The translations under genes and the position numbers were made by a program. Positions 1 to 8,505 of a DNA stretch of 64,000 bases are shown piece after piece. Source of the stretch: Apibacter muscae (GTDB lineage Bacteria > Bacteroidota > Bacteroidia > Flavobacteriales > Weeksellaceae); contig NZ_SELG01000031.1 in the NCBI RefSeq assembly GCF_007845635.1, forward strand, positions 62,001-126,000. Direction: 5' to 3'. The notes under the pieces are model-generated. The model was not told the origin of the DNA, made no database searches, and saw only the letters and a list, made by a program, of their open reading frames with translations. Each line of letters opens with the position of its first letter. The stretch's first letter is position 1.

Positions 1-344
1 GGATACTGATCCACATCATCCAACGCTATGAAATAGTTGTCTTTTTCATCCACGATTTCCAGCTGATTCTCTTTCTTAGAAAAAGTTAAAGGTTGTTCAG
101 AAAAAGTTTTTATAATATCTGTTAGTAACTTAGATGGCACGGCAATCCTATCTTTATCTTCACTTTGAACTCCTATGCTAGTCTTCATAGTTGTTTCACC
201 ATCTGAACCATAAATAGTTAAACGACCCTCGTCCAAATCAAATAAAAAATTCTCTAACACAGGTAAAGATGAATTACCTCCGGTAACTCCACTGATAAGT
301 TGCAATGCCTTTAATAGATCACCACTTGAAACAATAAATTTCAT
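1..344 (-). CDS. dnaN: DNA polymerase III beta sliding clamp, N-terminal part (runs off the left edge)
   Basis: Reading left from the ATG at 344 gives an open frame of 114 codons that runs off the edge. The protein begins MKFIVSSGDLLKALQLISGV and continues through a PVLENFLFDL segment, the usual N-terminus of the bacterial sliding clamp. The clamp is a ring that tethers the replicative polymerase to DNA. Only the first of its three domains is present here. A TATTTTTG box lies about 33 bases upstream of the start on the same strand. The identification rests on recognised family sequence and the frame has no interruption. Confidence 0.93.
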   Translation of the reverse strand, partial: MKFIVSSGDLLKALQLISGVTGGNSSLPVLENFLFDLDEGRLTIYGSDGETTMKTSIGVQSEDKDRIAVPSKLLTDIIKTFSEQPLTFSKKENQLEIVDEKDNYFIALDDVDQY

Positions 345-376
345 ATTCGAATCTTTGTTAAATTCCTTAATCTTTA

Positions 377-384
377 CAAAAATA
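377..384 (-). promoter_or_regulatory. Candidate -7 promoter box for dnaN
   Basis: The minus strand reads TATTTTTG here, matching the Bacteroidota -7 consensus TAnnTTTG. It is about 33 bases upstream of the dnaN ATG, which leaves a short leader. No clear -33 TTG was found at the expected spacing, so this is a half-supported promoter. Confidence 0.45.
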
Positions 385-519
385 GTTTTTTAATAACAAA
401 AACCACTTATTATTTTTTATTTTTTTCTTAATTTAAGGATTTCAATTCTAAAATTGATTTCTAAAAGTTTTAAGTTAAATCTATCTTCTTTATATTTTTT
501 ATAAACTAATATTAAAGAT

Positions 520-534
520 ACCCGCGGTTCAATT
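520..534 (+). repeat. Left terminal inverted repeat of the IS982 element
   Basis: ACCCGCGGTTCAATT. It pairs with the right end at 1479-1493, matching 13 of 15 positions. It lies just beyond the transposase stop codon at 533-535, and the gene end and the repeat overlap by two bases. Confidence 0.8.
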
Positions 535-1405
535 AAGCAATTATGGTTTTTAAGATGTTAATATTTCGATTATTTAATTTGTTTATCAGTTGTATAACAG
601 TAATCGCCATTATTTTAGATAATATTCTGTTTTTAAATTTGTCAAAAGATTTAGCGTAGTTTCGGCGAATCATAAATTGGTCGCATAATTGAGAAAATAA
701 TGTTTCAATGCGTTTTCTTGATTTTCTAAACAGATAAGTCTGTGGCTTATAGTCTTTTTGATTGCTACGCATTGGAACTTCAAGTTTGATTTGATTGTTG
801 GAAAATAAATCTCTCTGATAATCAATGCTTAAATAGCCTTTGTCTCCTAGAATTGTACAATCAGAATACATCGATTTTATGTTTTTAAGGTAATGAATAT
901 CATGTATTGAAGCCTGTGTTAAATCAAAATCGGTAAATACTCCATCAATAGTACAGACAGCATGGAGTTTGTAACCATAATAATGATTTCCTTGAGAAGC
1001 ACAATAACCTTTATCCGGTGCTGTCAGGTAGGTTTCTTTACAGATAGAATTTCTCAAACTACGACTTAACTTAAAGACCTCTAGGGGCATACTATCTACT
1101 ATATATAAATCTTGTTTACCAATGCTTTGTACCAAATCTTTTCGTAATAATTCTCGATGATAAAACAAACCTCGTTTTCTACGATTATAAACACTTCTTT
1201 ATACTCTTGAATTCAAATTATCAGGGAGTTTCCTAAATAAATCCCTCTCTGAATCAACTCCTATGAACTCAGAAGTTAAGTCTATAGCTATCAACTCTAT
1301 ATCTGATAGTTTAGGCTTGCGTATTTGATTTCTAAAGTTCATTGTACTTTCTATGGATTGTAAAGTTTCCAATATTTTTTCGTAACTTCGAGTGAAGTTG
1401 TTCAT
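533..1405 (-). pseudogene. IS982-family transposase, interrupted by one nonsense codon
   Basis: Two same-frame pieces (1199-1405 and 533-1168) together make a 290-codon DDE transposase, the normal IS982 length. Between them the frame reads ...LNSRV-stop-RSVYNRRKRG..., with TAA at 1199-1201 as codon 69. A single G-to-T change from GAA would explain it. The downstream piece keeps the catalytic acids: Asp in IVDSMPLEV, Asp in TILGDKGYLS and Glu in RKRIETLFSQ. No frameshift or internal deletion is seen, so inactivation looks recent. A downstream TTG could restart translation, but that product would lack the N-terminal domain and is unlikely to transpose. Confidence 0.85.
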
Positions 1406-1478
1406 GTATTTAATCGTTTGGTAGACAATTAAATATAGTCATTTAATTGAAAATGAATAACTTTTATTTTATTATTCT

Positions 1479-1493
1479 AAATGAACCACGGGT
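1479..1493 (-). repeat. Right terminal inverted repeat of the IS982 element
   Basis: On the minus strand it reads ACCCGTGGTTCATTT, the partner of the left end at 520-534. Confidence 0.8.
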
Positions 1494-1638
1494 TAAGCTA
1501 TCTTTATTTATTATTGATACTATGTTTGATAAGATATTTAAATAGCAACTTGTGTTATTTAAAAGATTGAATTTATATTTTCACAAAATCCATAACTATC
1601 TCCAAATAAAAAAGATTAGTTATTACTTAAAAAATTTA

Positions 1639-1646
1639 TATATTTG
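1639..1646 (+). promoter_or_regulatory. Candidate -7 promoter box for rpsO
   Basis: TATATTTG matches TAnnTTTG exactly and lies 39 bases before the rpsO ATG. A convincing -33 TTG is not visible upstream. Confidence 0.5.
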
Positions 1647-1685
1647 TAAAACGTATGCATAATAATCATTTAAAAAAATATTGGA

Positions 1686-1955
1686 ATGTATCTAACAACA
1701 GAAATTAAAAAAGAAATTTTCGCTAAACACGGTAAGAATGAGAAAAATACGGGTAGCGCAGAAGGGCAAGTTGCCTTATTTACTTACAGAATTAATCATT
1801 TAACTCAACATCTTAAAAAAAATCATAAAGATTTTAATACAGAAAGAGCTTTAGTTGCTTTAGTGGGTAAAAGAAAAAGTTTACTAGATTACCTTAAAAA
1901 GAAAGACATCAATCGATACAGAGCTATCATTGCTGAATTAGGTATTCGTAAATAA
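1686..1955 (+). CDS. rpsO: 30S ribosomal protein S15
   Basis: The product has 89 residues, the standard S15 length. It contains the family segments TGSAEGQVA near residue 22, the HLKKNHKDF region near residues 42-50 and the C-terminal motif LLDYLKKKD. S15 binds the central domain of 16S rRNA early in small-subunit assembly. The gene has its own TATATTTG promoter box and a terminator directly after it. pnp follows 253 bases downstream, the rpsO-pnp order found in many bacteria, including Escherichia coli. Confidence 0.97.
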   Translation: MYLTTEIKKEIFAKHGKNEKNTGSAEGQVALFTYRINHLTQHLKKNHKDFNTERALVALVGKRKSLLDYLKKKDINRYRAIIAELGIRK

Positions 1956-1962
1956 ATCATAT

Positions 1963-1995
1963 AGAGGCAATTATTTTAAAATTGCCTCTTTATTT
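1963..1995 (+). terminator. Intrinsic terminator after rpsO
   Basis: A perfect 9-base stem, AGAGGCAAT pairing with ATTGCCTCT, encloses a 9-base AT loop and is followed by a T-rich run. It should end most rpsO transcripts before pnp. Confidence 0.85.
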
Positions 1996-2062
1996 TTAAA
2001 CGTAAAAGAAGAAAATTTCCTATTGTATTTTTTAGTGAGTTCTAACCATTTATTAAACACAC

Positions 2063-2117
2063 AGAGCACTGAATTCTATTAATCTTAATATTATTTTAAT
2101 AGACTTGAGTGTTCTCT
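2063..2117 (+). promoter_or_regulatory. Long imperfect hairpin between rpsO and pnp
   Basis: The left arm at 2063-2082 pairs with the right arm at 2096-2117. There is an 8-base upper stem (TCTATTAA with TTAATAGA), a 2-base pair step, then two 4-base stems separated by a two-base bulge, closed by a 13-base AT loop. No T-run follows, so it is not an ordinary terminator. It would be present only in transcripts reading through from rpsO, because the likely pnp promoter overlaps its right arm. A processing or autoregulatory site for PNPase is a possible role by analogy with other bacteria, but this is inference. Confidence 0.5.
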
Positions 2118-2136
2118 ATGTTTTCTGGTAAGTTTG
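2105..2136 (+). promoter_or_regulatory. Candidate pnp promoter (TTG, 21 bases, TAAGTTTG)
   Basis: TTG at 2105-2107 is followed after 21 bases by TAAGTTTG at 2129-2136. This fits the flavobacterial arrangement TTG-N17-23-TAnnTTTG. The pnp ATG is 72 bases downstream of the -7 box. Confidence 0.6.
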
Positions 2137-2208
2137 CTAAAGTGAAATGCAAAAAGTCATTTATCTTCTTTTTTATTATATAATATTTTAATTTAAAGAA
2201 TTAGTTTT

Positions 2209-4362
2209 ATGGAAATTCCAAAAGCAATTACTGAGAAAATTATTCTAGATGATGGTAGAGAAATCATTTTAGAAACCGGAAAGTTAGCTAAACAAGCAGA
2301 TGGCTCTGTTGTAGTTAAATGTGGAGGAACTATGTTATTAGCTACTGTAGTTGCCGCAAAAGAAGCAAATCCTGGAGTAGATTTTTTACCTTTAACTGTA
2401 GATTATAGAAATAAATTTTCTGCAGGCGGACGTATCCCCGGAGGATTTATGAAAAGAGAAGGTAGACCTACCGATGAAGAAATTTTAACCATGAGGTTGG
2501 TGGATCGTGTACTACGCCCACTTTTTCCTAATGATTTTCATGCTGAAATTCAGCTCATGATTCAACTTATATCTTACGATGGTTCAATACTACCAGATGC
2601 TTTGGCAGGCTTAGCTGCCTCAGCTGCAATTGCTATTACGGATATACCTTTTAAAGGTCCTATTTCTGAAGTTAGAATTATTCGACAAGATGGAAGATAT
2701 ACTATAAATCCTAGTCTAGCTCAAATGAACCAAGGGTTTGATTTAGATATTATGGTAGGTGCATCTAAAGATTCAATTGTAATGATTGAGGGGGAGATGT
2801 CCGAAATTTCTGAAAAAGAAATGATTGAAGCGATTGCACATGCTCACAACGCAATTAAAGAACAAATTGTAGCACAAGAAAAATTAGCTTCTAAAGTTGA
2901 AAAGTCTTTGATTAAACGTGAGTATTGTCACGAAGAACATGACGAAGATCTAAGAAAAGAAATTACTGAATTTGCCTTTCAAAAAGTTTATGACATTGCT
3001 AAGAATCCTTCAGATAAACACGAAAGAAGTGATAAATTTCATGCTATCTTAGAAGGATTTTTATCTAAATATTCAGAAGAAGAAAGATCTGAAAAAGAAT
3101 CTTTAGCATCTACTTATTTCCACGAAGTACAAAAAGATGCAGTAAGACAGCTAATCTTAAATGAAGGTATTCGTTTGGATGGAAGAGATACCAAAACGAT
3201 TCGCCCTATTTGGTGTGAAGTTGATTATCTTCCTGGCGCGCACGGTTCAGCAATATTTACACGAGGAGAAACTCAATCTCTAACCACTGTAACTTTGGGA
3301 TCTTCTTTAGATGCAAACCGAATTGATGATGTAATTTTTCAACATGAAGAGAGATTTTACTTGCATTACAACTTCCCTCCTTTTTCAACGGGTGAGGCAA
3401 GACCTGTACGTGGTGTCTCTAGGAGGGAGATAGGACATGGAAACTTAGCCCAAAGAGCTTTGAAACAGATGATTCCTTCAGATTCTCCGTATACTATAAG
3501 AATTGTTTCTGATATATTAGAATCCAATGGTTCTTCCTCCATGGCTACCGTCTGCGCTGGTACTTTAGCGTTAATGGATGCTGGTATACAAATTAAAAAA
3601 CCTGTTTCTGGAATTGCAATGGGGTTAATTACAGATAAAGAATCTGGAAAATGGTCTGTTTTGTCTGATATACTAGGCGATGAAGATCATTTGGGAGATA
3701 TGGATTTCAAGGTTACCGGTACTGCTGATGGTATAACCGCTTGCCAAATGGATATAAAAATTCAAGGATTATCTTTTGAGATTATGGAACAAGCCTTGAA
3801 TCAAGCCAGAGATGGCAGATTACATATCTTAGGTAAAATCCTTGAAACTCTTCCTTGTCCTAATTCTCAATTGAAACCTAACGCTCCTAAGTTAATTCGT
3901 TTAGAGATCCCTAAAGATTTTATTGGTGCTATTATTGGTCCTGGAGGAAAAATTATTCAACAGTTACAAAAGGATACTGAAACTATTATAACTATTGAAG
4001 AAAGTGATGACCTGGGCAAAATAGAGATTTCTGGTGTGGACCAAACTAAAATTGATGAGGCTATAACTAGAATTAAACAAATTGCTTTTGTTCCGGAAGT
4101 TGGAACCATTTACAAGGCTAAAGTTGTTTCTATTAAGCCTTTTGGTGCTTTTGTTGAAATTTCTAAGGGAACCGAAGGTTTAGTTCATATTTCAGAATTA
4201 GAATGGAAGAGAGTTGAAAAGGTGGAAGATTCTGTAAATTTAGGCGATGTTATTGAAGTAAAATATTTAGGTATGGATGATAAGAAAAAAATGAAATTAT
4301 CTAGAAAAGCTACTTTACCTAGACCGGAAAGAACTGATAAAAAGGATAAAAACGAAGAATAA
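2209..4362 (+). CDS. pnp: Polyribonucleotide nucleotidyltransferase (PNPase)
   Basis: The product has 717 residues, the usual PNPase length. Two RNase PH-like domains (about residues 15-145 and 330-550) flank a helical linker. A KH domain with [13 protein letters not shown] follows near residues 570-590, then an S1 domain starting [17 protein letters not shown] near residue 630, and a charged lysine-rich tail. PNPase degrades RNA 3' to 5' using phosphate and forms a trimeric ring. The gene lies downstream of rpsO, with its own TTG/TAAGTTTG promoter and a strong terminator after it. The first ATG gives the standard N-terminus [11 protein letters not shown]. Confidence 0.97.
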   Translation: MEIPKAITEKIILDDGREIILETGKLAKQADGSVVVKCGGTMLLATVVAAKEANPGVDFLPLTVDYRNKFSAGGRIPGGFMKREGRPTDEEILTMRLVDRVLRPLFPNDFHAEIQLMIQLISYDGSILPDALAGLAASAAIAITDIPFKGPISEVRIIRQDGRYTINPSLAQMNQGFDLDIMVGASKDSIVMIEGEMSEISEKEMIEAIAHAHNAIKEQIVAQEKLASKVEKSLIKREYCHEEHDEDLRKEITEFAFQKVYDIAKNPSDKHERSDKFHAILEGFLSKYSEEERSEKESLASTYFHEVQKDAVRQLILNEGIRLDGRDTKTIRPIWCEVDYLPGAHGSAIFTRGETQSLTTVTLGSSLDANRIDDVIFQHEERFYLHYNFPPFSTGEARPVRGVSRREIGHGNLAQRALKQMIPSDSPYTIRIVSDILESNGSSSMATVCAGTLALMDAGIQIKKPVSGIAMGLITDKESGKWSVLSDILGDEDHLGDMDFKVTGTADGITACQMDIKIQGLSFEIMEQALNQARDGRLHILGKILETLPCPNSQLKPNAPKLIRLEIPKDFIGAIIGPGGKIIQQLQKDTETIITIEESDDLGKIEISGVDQTKIDEAITRIKQIAFVPEVGTIYKAKVVSIKPFGAFVEISKGTEGLVHISELEWKRVEKVEDSVNLGDVIEVKYLGMDDKKKMKLSRKATLPRPERTDKKDKNEE

Positions 4363-4376
4363 TTCATTCTTCAATT

Positions 4377-4410
4377 AAAAAACGGTAAATATTAATTTAC
4401 CGTTTTTTTT
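4377..4410 (+). terminator. Bidirectional terminator between pnp and the convergent lipoprotein gene
   Basis: AAACGGTAAAT pairs with ATTTACCGTTT around a 4-base loop. A T-run follows on the plus strand and a shorter one on the minus strand, so it can serve both converging genes. Confidence 0.85.
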
Positions 4411-4448
4411 AATTTTCCGGTTATTAGTTTATGTTCAAATTCTAAGGT

Positions 4449-5165
4449 CTAATTCATATTTATTTTTTTTATGAAAACTTTGGTAGAATCGTCTTTATAA
4501 AAATATACATTTGCATATAAATATTTATTACTAAAATTGTCATAAAAATATTCTTTAATCGTATCTTGAAAACTTCCATTTTTTAAATATCCTTCTATAT
4601 TTAAAACACCATATCGATCATACTTTTTTAAATACCCGGTTCCTTTCTTACCTAAATCTACAAAATACAAGGTATCTCCATTAGGCTTTAAGGCTAAGAA
4701 TTTATTTATAAGATGATCATTAGAATCTATAAAATATTGTAATGTTAATTTTCCTTTATAAAACTCCTTTTGCTTCCCTATTGGATGATTTTTTCTAAAA
4801 TTTAAAAGAGATAACGTATCTCCATTAGAATCAAATTCTAAAGAAACACCGTCTCTTTCTCCCAATTGATTAAAAGTAATATACTCAGAAAGTGTTGTTC
4901 CGTAAAAATATTTTTTCCATATACCAATATGTTTTCCGTCTTTTAATTCTCCTTCCTCAAAAGAATTAATGCCTCCATAACCATAAATTTTAACAAATCC
5001 ATGAAGGGAATTATTTAAAGAGTTTATTTCTATAGAATCTTTTTTAACAGTAAAAGTAGAATCCGTAAAAAATACGATTTTAATTGGTGCCTGGCTCTCT
5101 TCTTTTTTACTACATGCAAATAAAAAAATACTGATAGCTAGAAGAAATAAAAAACTTCTATTCAT
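4449..5165 (-). CDS. Lipoprotein with MORN-like (YwqK-type) repeats; candidate immunity protein
   Basis: The 238-residue protein starts with a signal peptide ending in a lipobox (FLFACSKKEE, cysteine at residue 18). The mature part carries repeated units such as GELKDGKHIGIWKKYFYG, FRKNHPIGKQKEFYKGKL and GYLKNGSFQDTIKEYF. These resemble the MORN-variant repeats of YwqK-family proteins, which often sit beside polymorphic toxins. It starts 2 bases after the stop of the predicted amidase at 5168-5845 and is co-transcribed with it. Periplasmic anchoring would suit protection against a peptidoglycan-cutting enzyme. The KKEE after the cysteine could instead act as a surface-export signal. The immunity role is inference from context. 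Confidence 0.6.
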   Translation of the reverse strand: MNRSFLFLLAISIFLFACSKKEESQAPIKIVFFTDSTFTVKKDSIEINSLNNSLHGFVKIYGYGGINSFEEGELKDGKHIGIWKKYFYGTTLSEYITFNQLGERDGVSLEFDSNGDTLSLLNFRKNHPIGKQKEFYKGKLTLQYFIDSNDHLINKFLALKPNGDTLYFVDLGKKGTGYLKKYDRYGVLNIEGYLKNGSFQDTIKEYFYDNFSNKYLYANVYFYKDDSTKVFIKKINMN

Positions 5166-5167
5166 AA

Positions 5168-5845
5168 TTATTGAGCTCTTAAAAATCTAATATTTGAATT
5201 TTCAATCTCTCTAGTATCACCAAACATTCCTTCACATTTTTCCGTTCCAAAATCGGTAGTACCTCTGCCTGCACCTCTTGAGCAAAAATCATCATCAAAA
5301 AATAATTGTCCTCGATGAACTTTAGTTACTATTTCCACATGAGTACCTCCAAAAGCAGCAATATCTCCAGCCAGTAAATTTTTTTTATCAATTAATTTCA
5401 TTCTTGAACTTTCTCCATTCCATATTTGTTTGGCTGATAGGTATTTTCCTGAAACTACTGTATTTATACCAGCAAAAAACAATGCTTCTCCAACGAAGAG
5501 ATTACAAGCCCAACCCTTATTACCCCCATAAATATCTACTAAATAATTGGAATTCCACTTATCATATCCTTTTTTAATTGAATCATAAGCATTTTTATTT
5601 ACATTATATTCATTTACTCCTGAAAGTAATAATATATATTTTTTCTGTACTATATTTAATTCCCCACTACTCCACCATTTTTCAAAAGATGATTTTATAG
5701 GAAAAAAAAATGGTTTTTTAGAACCTCCTAATAATAAATTTTTAGTTAGAAAATATCCTTTCCCGCTATAAAAATCTTTATAAGAATTGATTATAATATT
5801 ATCTTTAGCTAACTTTTCAGTTGATTCTACAATTTTTGAATTCAT
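5168..5845 (-). CDS. Predicted Cys-His amidase/peptidase (CHAP or NlpC-like), candidate secreted effector
   Basis: The protein has 225 residues and no signal peptide or membrane segment. The second half has a papain-like amidase layout: a cysteine in NKGWACNLFVGEALFFAGI (near residue 113), then GDIAAFGGTHVEIVTKV with the likely catalytic histidine (near residue 170), then a polar loop FCSRGAGRGTTDFG. Such folds cut peptidoglycan peptides or amide bonds. Lack of a signal peptide would suit a toxin delivered by a secretion system. The MORN-repeat lipoprotein gene follows after 2 bases. A TATCTTTG box lies 21 bases upstream of the start. I do not recognise the exact family, and no secretion genes are in the window. 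Confidence 0.55.
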   Translation of the reverse strand: MNSKIVESTEKLAKDNIIINSYKDFYSGKGYFLTKNLLLGGSKKPFFFPIKSSFEKWWSSGELNIVQKKYILLLSGVNEYNVNKNAYDSIKKGYDKWNSNYLVDIYGGNKGWACNLFVGEALFFAGINTVVSGKYLSAKQIWNGESSRMKLIDKKNLLAGDIAAFGGTHVEIVTKVHRGQLFFDDDFCSRGAGRGTTDFGTEKCEGMFGDTREIENSNIRFLRAQ

Positions 5846-5866
5846 AGAGTTGAATTATGAATTCAG

Positions 5867-5874
5867 CAAAGATA
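5867..5874 (-). promoter_or_regulatory. Candidate -7 promoter box for the amidase-lipoprotein pair
   Basis: The minus strand reads TATCTTTG, an exact TAnnTTTG match, 21 bases before the ATG at 5845. No clear -33 element was found. Confidence 0.5.
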
Positions 5875-6036
5875 TATGTTTTATGTTATTTTTTTATATA
5901 TTAACAATATGTTTTAAATATTTATTGTAATTTTAGATTTATTTTATATTAATAATATTATTAAAAATAATAGTTTTTAATTGATATTTTTTATTACAAA
6001 CGAACTTTATTTAAAAAATTACTATTAAAATCTCTA

Positions 6037-6573
6037 TTAGTGTGTTAATTCAATTCTTCCTCTTAAATTATCTCTGTAAAGTTGTTCATTTTCTTGATCC
6101 AAGCAAACAAAATAAACTTTAATTAAACTTGTGTTTTCTTTTTCCAAAAAGTTAATGACTGAAGAAATTGCTATTTCAGCAGCCAAGGGTTTAGGAAATT
6201 TATAAATCCCTGTACTTATATTAGGGAAAGCGATAGATTTCAATTGCAATTGATTCGCTATTTTTAACGAATTAGTATAGCATAAACTTAATAATTCCTT
6301 TTCTTTATTTATTCCTCCGCTCCAAACTGGACCTACTGTATGAATGACATAATTGGATGGCAGGTTACCCGCAACTGTATATACAGCTTCTCCTACTTTA
6401 CATCCGCCCTGTCTTGATCGAATTTTTTTACATTCTTCCAAAATTTCAATCCCTCCTTTTCTGTGTATTGCCCCATCTACTCCACTTCCTCCTAATAATG
6501 ACGTATTTGCAGCGTTAACTATTCCATCTACTTCTATATTCGTAATATCTGCACTACAAACTTCAATTTTCAT
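6037..6573 (-). CDS. Macrodomain protein, O-acetyl-ADP-ribose deacetylase type
   Basis: The 178-residue protein is one macrodomain. It has the N-terminal [21 protein letters not shown] segment (residues 3-23), [17 protein letters not shown] around the ADP-ribose pocket, and the phosphate loop [15 protein letters not shown] near residues 113-128. These match the MacroD/YmdB class, which binds ADP-ribose and hydrolyses O-acetyl-ADP-ribose or removes ADP-ribose from acidic residues. Some macrodomains also process ADP-ribose-1''-phosphate. The gene begins 4 bases after the stop of the KptA-like gene, so the two are co-transcribed. Exact substrate is not readable from sequence. Confidence 0.88.
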   Translation of the reverse strand: MKIEVCSADITNIEVDGIVNAANTSLLGGSGVDGAIHRKGGIEILEECKKIRSRQGGCKVGEAVYTVAGNLPSNYVIHTVGPVWSGGINKEKELLSLCYTNSLKIANQLQLKSIAFPNISTGIYKFPKPLAAEIAISSVINFLEKENTSLIKVYFVCLDQENEQLYRDNLRGRIELTH

Positions 6574-6577
6574 TGTT

Positions 6578-7128
6578 TCAATATTTTTCTTTAAAAATAC
6601 ATTTTATATCCACATAATCTGTTAACCAAACTCCATTTTCTGAACAGTGAAATATAATTCCATCTTTATATATTTGGTTTGAACATATGGTTAATACGAC
6701 AGTCTTCCCATGCCTACACCCTACTTTTAATGCAGTGCTTTCATCTACACTTAGATGCACAAATTGCCGACTCATTTTTTGGATTCCTTTTTCATTTATA
6801 GAAGGAAGAAATTTTACCACTGTTCCGTGATATAGGTATTCGGGCGGGCATACAGACTTAAATTCCATATTTATAGATATGGAATGTCCTTGATTGGCTC
6901 TTATTTTGGTTTGATCTTCATTAAAAGAATATCTTTTCTTCTCATTGGTATCAACAATTTCTTCTAAATCTTTCTTTGTGAAATTTACATTATTCATCAC
7001 TGATTTTTGGATTAAATCATCAACATCTGCCCATCCGTTTTCATCTAAATTCAACCCTATTTTTTTAGGTTCATGTCTTAAAATAAAACTTATAAATTTT
7101 CCTATTTCGGTTTTATTTTTTTATTCAT
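6578..7128 (-). pseudogene. kptA: RNA 2'-phosphotransferase (Tpt1/KptA family), frameshifted near the start
   Basis: The frame from 7054 down to 6578 encodes most of a KptA protein (LDENGWADVDDLI, YLYHGTVVKFLPSI, RQFVHLSVDESTALKVG). The conserved N-terminus lies upstream in the same frame as GKFISFILRHEPKKIGLNL, but no normal start exists there because a TAA precedes it. An ATG at 7126-7128 is out of phase by one base. Adding one A to the seven-A tract at 7116-7122 (read on the minus strand) would join MNKKNKTEIGKFISF to the rest. The out-of-frame part holds the Arg-His pair needed for catalysis in this family. The enzyme moves an internal 2'-phosphate from RNA to NAD. It may be a true pseudogene, rescued by slippage, or a sequencing error. 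Confidence 0.7.
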
Positions 7129-7212
7129 AAGTCAATATAAAATATTAATTATATTTAATTTATTCTAAAAATTTCGTATTTTAAATTACAATCTTTAGCT
7201 ACTAAACTCCAT

Positions 7213-8211
7213 TTAATAATTAAGTTTACTTTTATCTTTAACTTGTTTGGCTAATTTTTGAGCTATAATACTTACCACAATAAGTTGTAAAGCATGATAC
7301 AACATAGTAGGTAATAATATAACCCCTAAGGACATTGAATTAGGAAATAAGACTTTAGACATAACTGTTCCATGTACTAAAGATTTTTTGGAACCACAAA
7401 AAGTAGCTGTAATTTTATCTTCTCTATTGAAATTTAATAATCTAGATAGTAATGTTATCAAGTAGTAAGCAATAAAAAATAACACAACCATACCTGCCCC
7501 ACATAAAACTAATTTGGTGATACTAAATCCATCAAAGGCATGTTGTGTAAAAGATTCACAAAAGGCTGTATAAACGATGGATAATATTATGGCTTGATCA
7601 AACTTTTTTAACCCTTTATTATATTTTTTAGCAAACTCTCCTAAATATTTGTTGAGTATAATCCCTATAATTACTGGAATAATAACTTGTATAACCAATT
7701 GAATCATTACGTGCCCTAAGGCTGGACTGTTATTTTGTCCTGAAATTACTAATCCAACCCACAAAGGAGTTACAAAAACCCCTAATAAACTTGAGATACT
7801 GGCATTGAATATAGCTGCAGGGATATTTCCTTTAGCAATTGATACCATTACCACTGAAGATGAAACAGTAGATGGTAAAGCTGCTAAATAGAATATACCT
7901 AACCATAATTGTTGGTTTTCAGCACCTGTAAACAATCCTCTTAAAGGCAAAATTAATAATGGGAATACTATAAAAGTAAAAAGATGAATTAAGATGTGTA
8001 ATTTCCAATTTGATAGACCTGCTTTTAAATCCGATAAACTTAATCTTAATCCATAAAATAAAAATATAACAGATACTCCTATATTGGTTAAACTTTTTAA
8101 TGAAAATGTTCCTTCTGAAGAACCTAGCGATGGAAAAAAATAGGCAAGAATGATCATTAAAAGGAGTAATATTAAAAACTCGTCAATTCCAATTTTTTTC
8201 AATGTTTTCAT
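7213..8211 (-). CDS. Bile acid:sodium symporter-like (SBF-like) membrane transporter
   Basis: This is a polytopic protein with about ten hydrophobic segments and the SBF-like features FLFYGLRLSLSDLK near the first third and LAALPSTVSSSVVMVSIAKG, a conserved discontinuous-helix motif, near the middle. The C-terminal part has FCGSKKSLVHGTVMSKVLF. The group resembles YfeH-type members of the bile acid/sodium symporter superfamily, and the natural substrate is unknown. I chose the ATG at 8211 (MKTLKKIGIDEFL) because it gives the usual 332 residues; an upstream ATG at 8262 would add 17. It stands alone, with a 244-base AT-rich gap separating it from putP. Confidence 0.8.
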   Translation of the reverse strand: MKTLKKIGIDEFLILLLLMIILAYFFPSLGSSEGTFSLKSLTNIGVSVIFLFYGLRLSLSDLKAGLSNWKLHILIHLFTFIVFPLLILPLRGLFTGAENQQLWLGIFYLAALPSTVSSSVVMVSIAKGNIPAAIFNASISSLLGVFVTPLWVGLVISGQNNSPALGHVMIQLVIQVIIPVIIGIILNKYLGEFAKKYNKGLKKFDQAIILSIVYTAFCESFTQHAFDGFSITKLVLCGAGMVVLFFIAYYLITLLSRLLNFNREDKITATFCGSKKSLVHGTVMSKVLFPNSMSLGVILLPTMLYHALQLIVVSIIAQKLAKQVKDKSKLNY

Positions 8212-8505
8212 TACTATTTTATAATTTTTAAAAAGTTTATTAATTTTTAATATGAGTTTCAATGGAACGAAATTTCGAAAAAATTTATATATTGAAATCT
8301 AAGATGAGAAAGTAACAATTATAAATTTACATCTCTTAAAATTAATGTTTATAAAATAAATTTTAGATATTTTACGACAATAACTACTATTATTTATACA
8401 ATATAATCAATTATTAAATTTTATATAAATATTTTTACTAGAACAATTGAGCAATAAAATAATTTTTCTAAAGTTCAAATAAATAAGCTTATTAAAAATA
8501 ATTAG

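Larger units (their letters stand above)
520..1493 (-). mobile_element. IS982-family insertion sequence (about 974 bp)
   Basis: The element is bounded by imperfect terminal inverted repeats. The left end reads ACCCGCGGTTCAATT and the right end, on the other strand, ACCCGTGGTTCATTT, with two differences in 15. Ends beginning ACCC, a length near 1 kb and a single transposase of about 290 codons are typical of IS982. The transposase runs leftward and is interrupted by one stop codon. No target-site duplication is visible in the flanks, so the insertion is probably old or the flanks have changed. It sits between dnaN and rpsO. Confidence 0.85.

Noticed and set aside
1-344. Possible frameshift in the dnaN fragment near codon 15
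   Set aside because: Recounting the bases at 290-310 shows the frame is continuous and encodes a normal sliding clamp N-terminus.
1494-1520. Target-site duplication of the IS982 element
   Set aside because: The bases left of 520 and right of 1493 share no direct repeat of 6-9 bases.
5949-5964. AT-only 16-base palindrome as a terminator or operator
   Set aside because: It contains only A and T in a very AT-rich gap, so it is expected by chance and has no GC stem.
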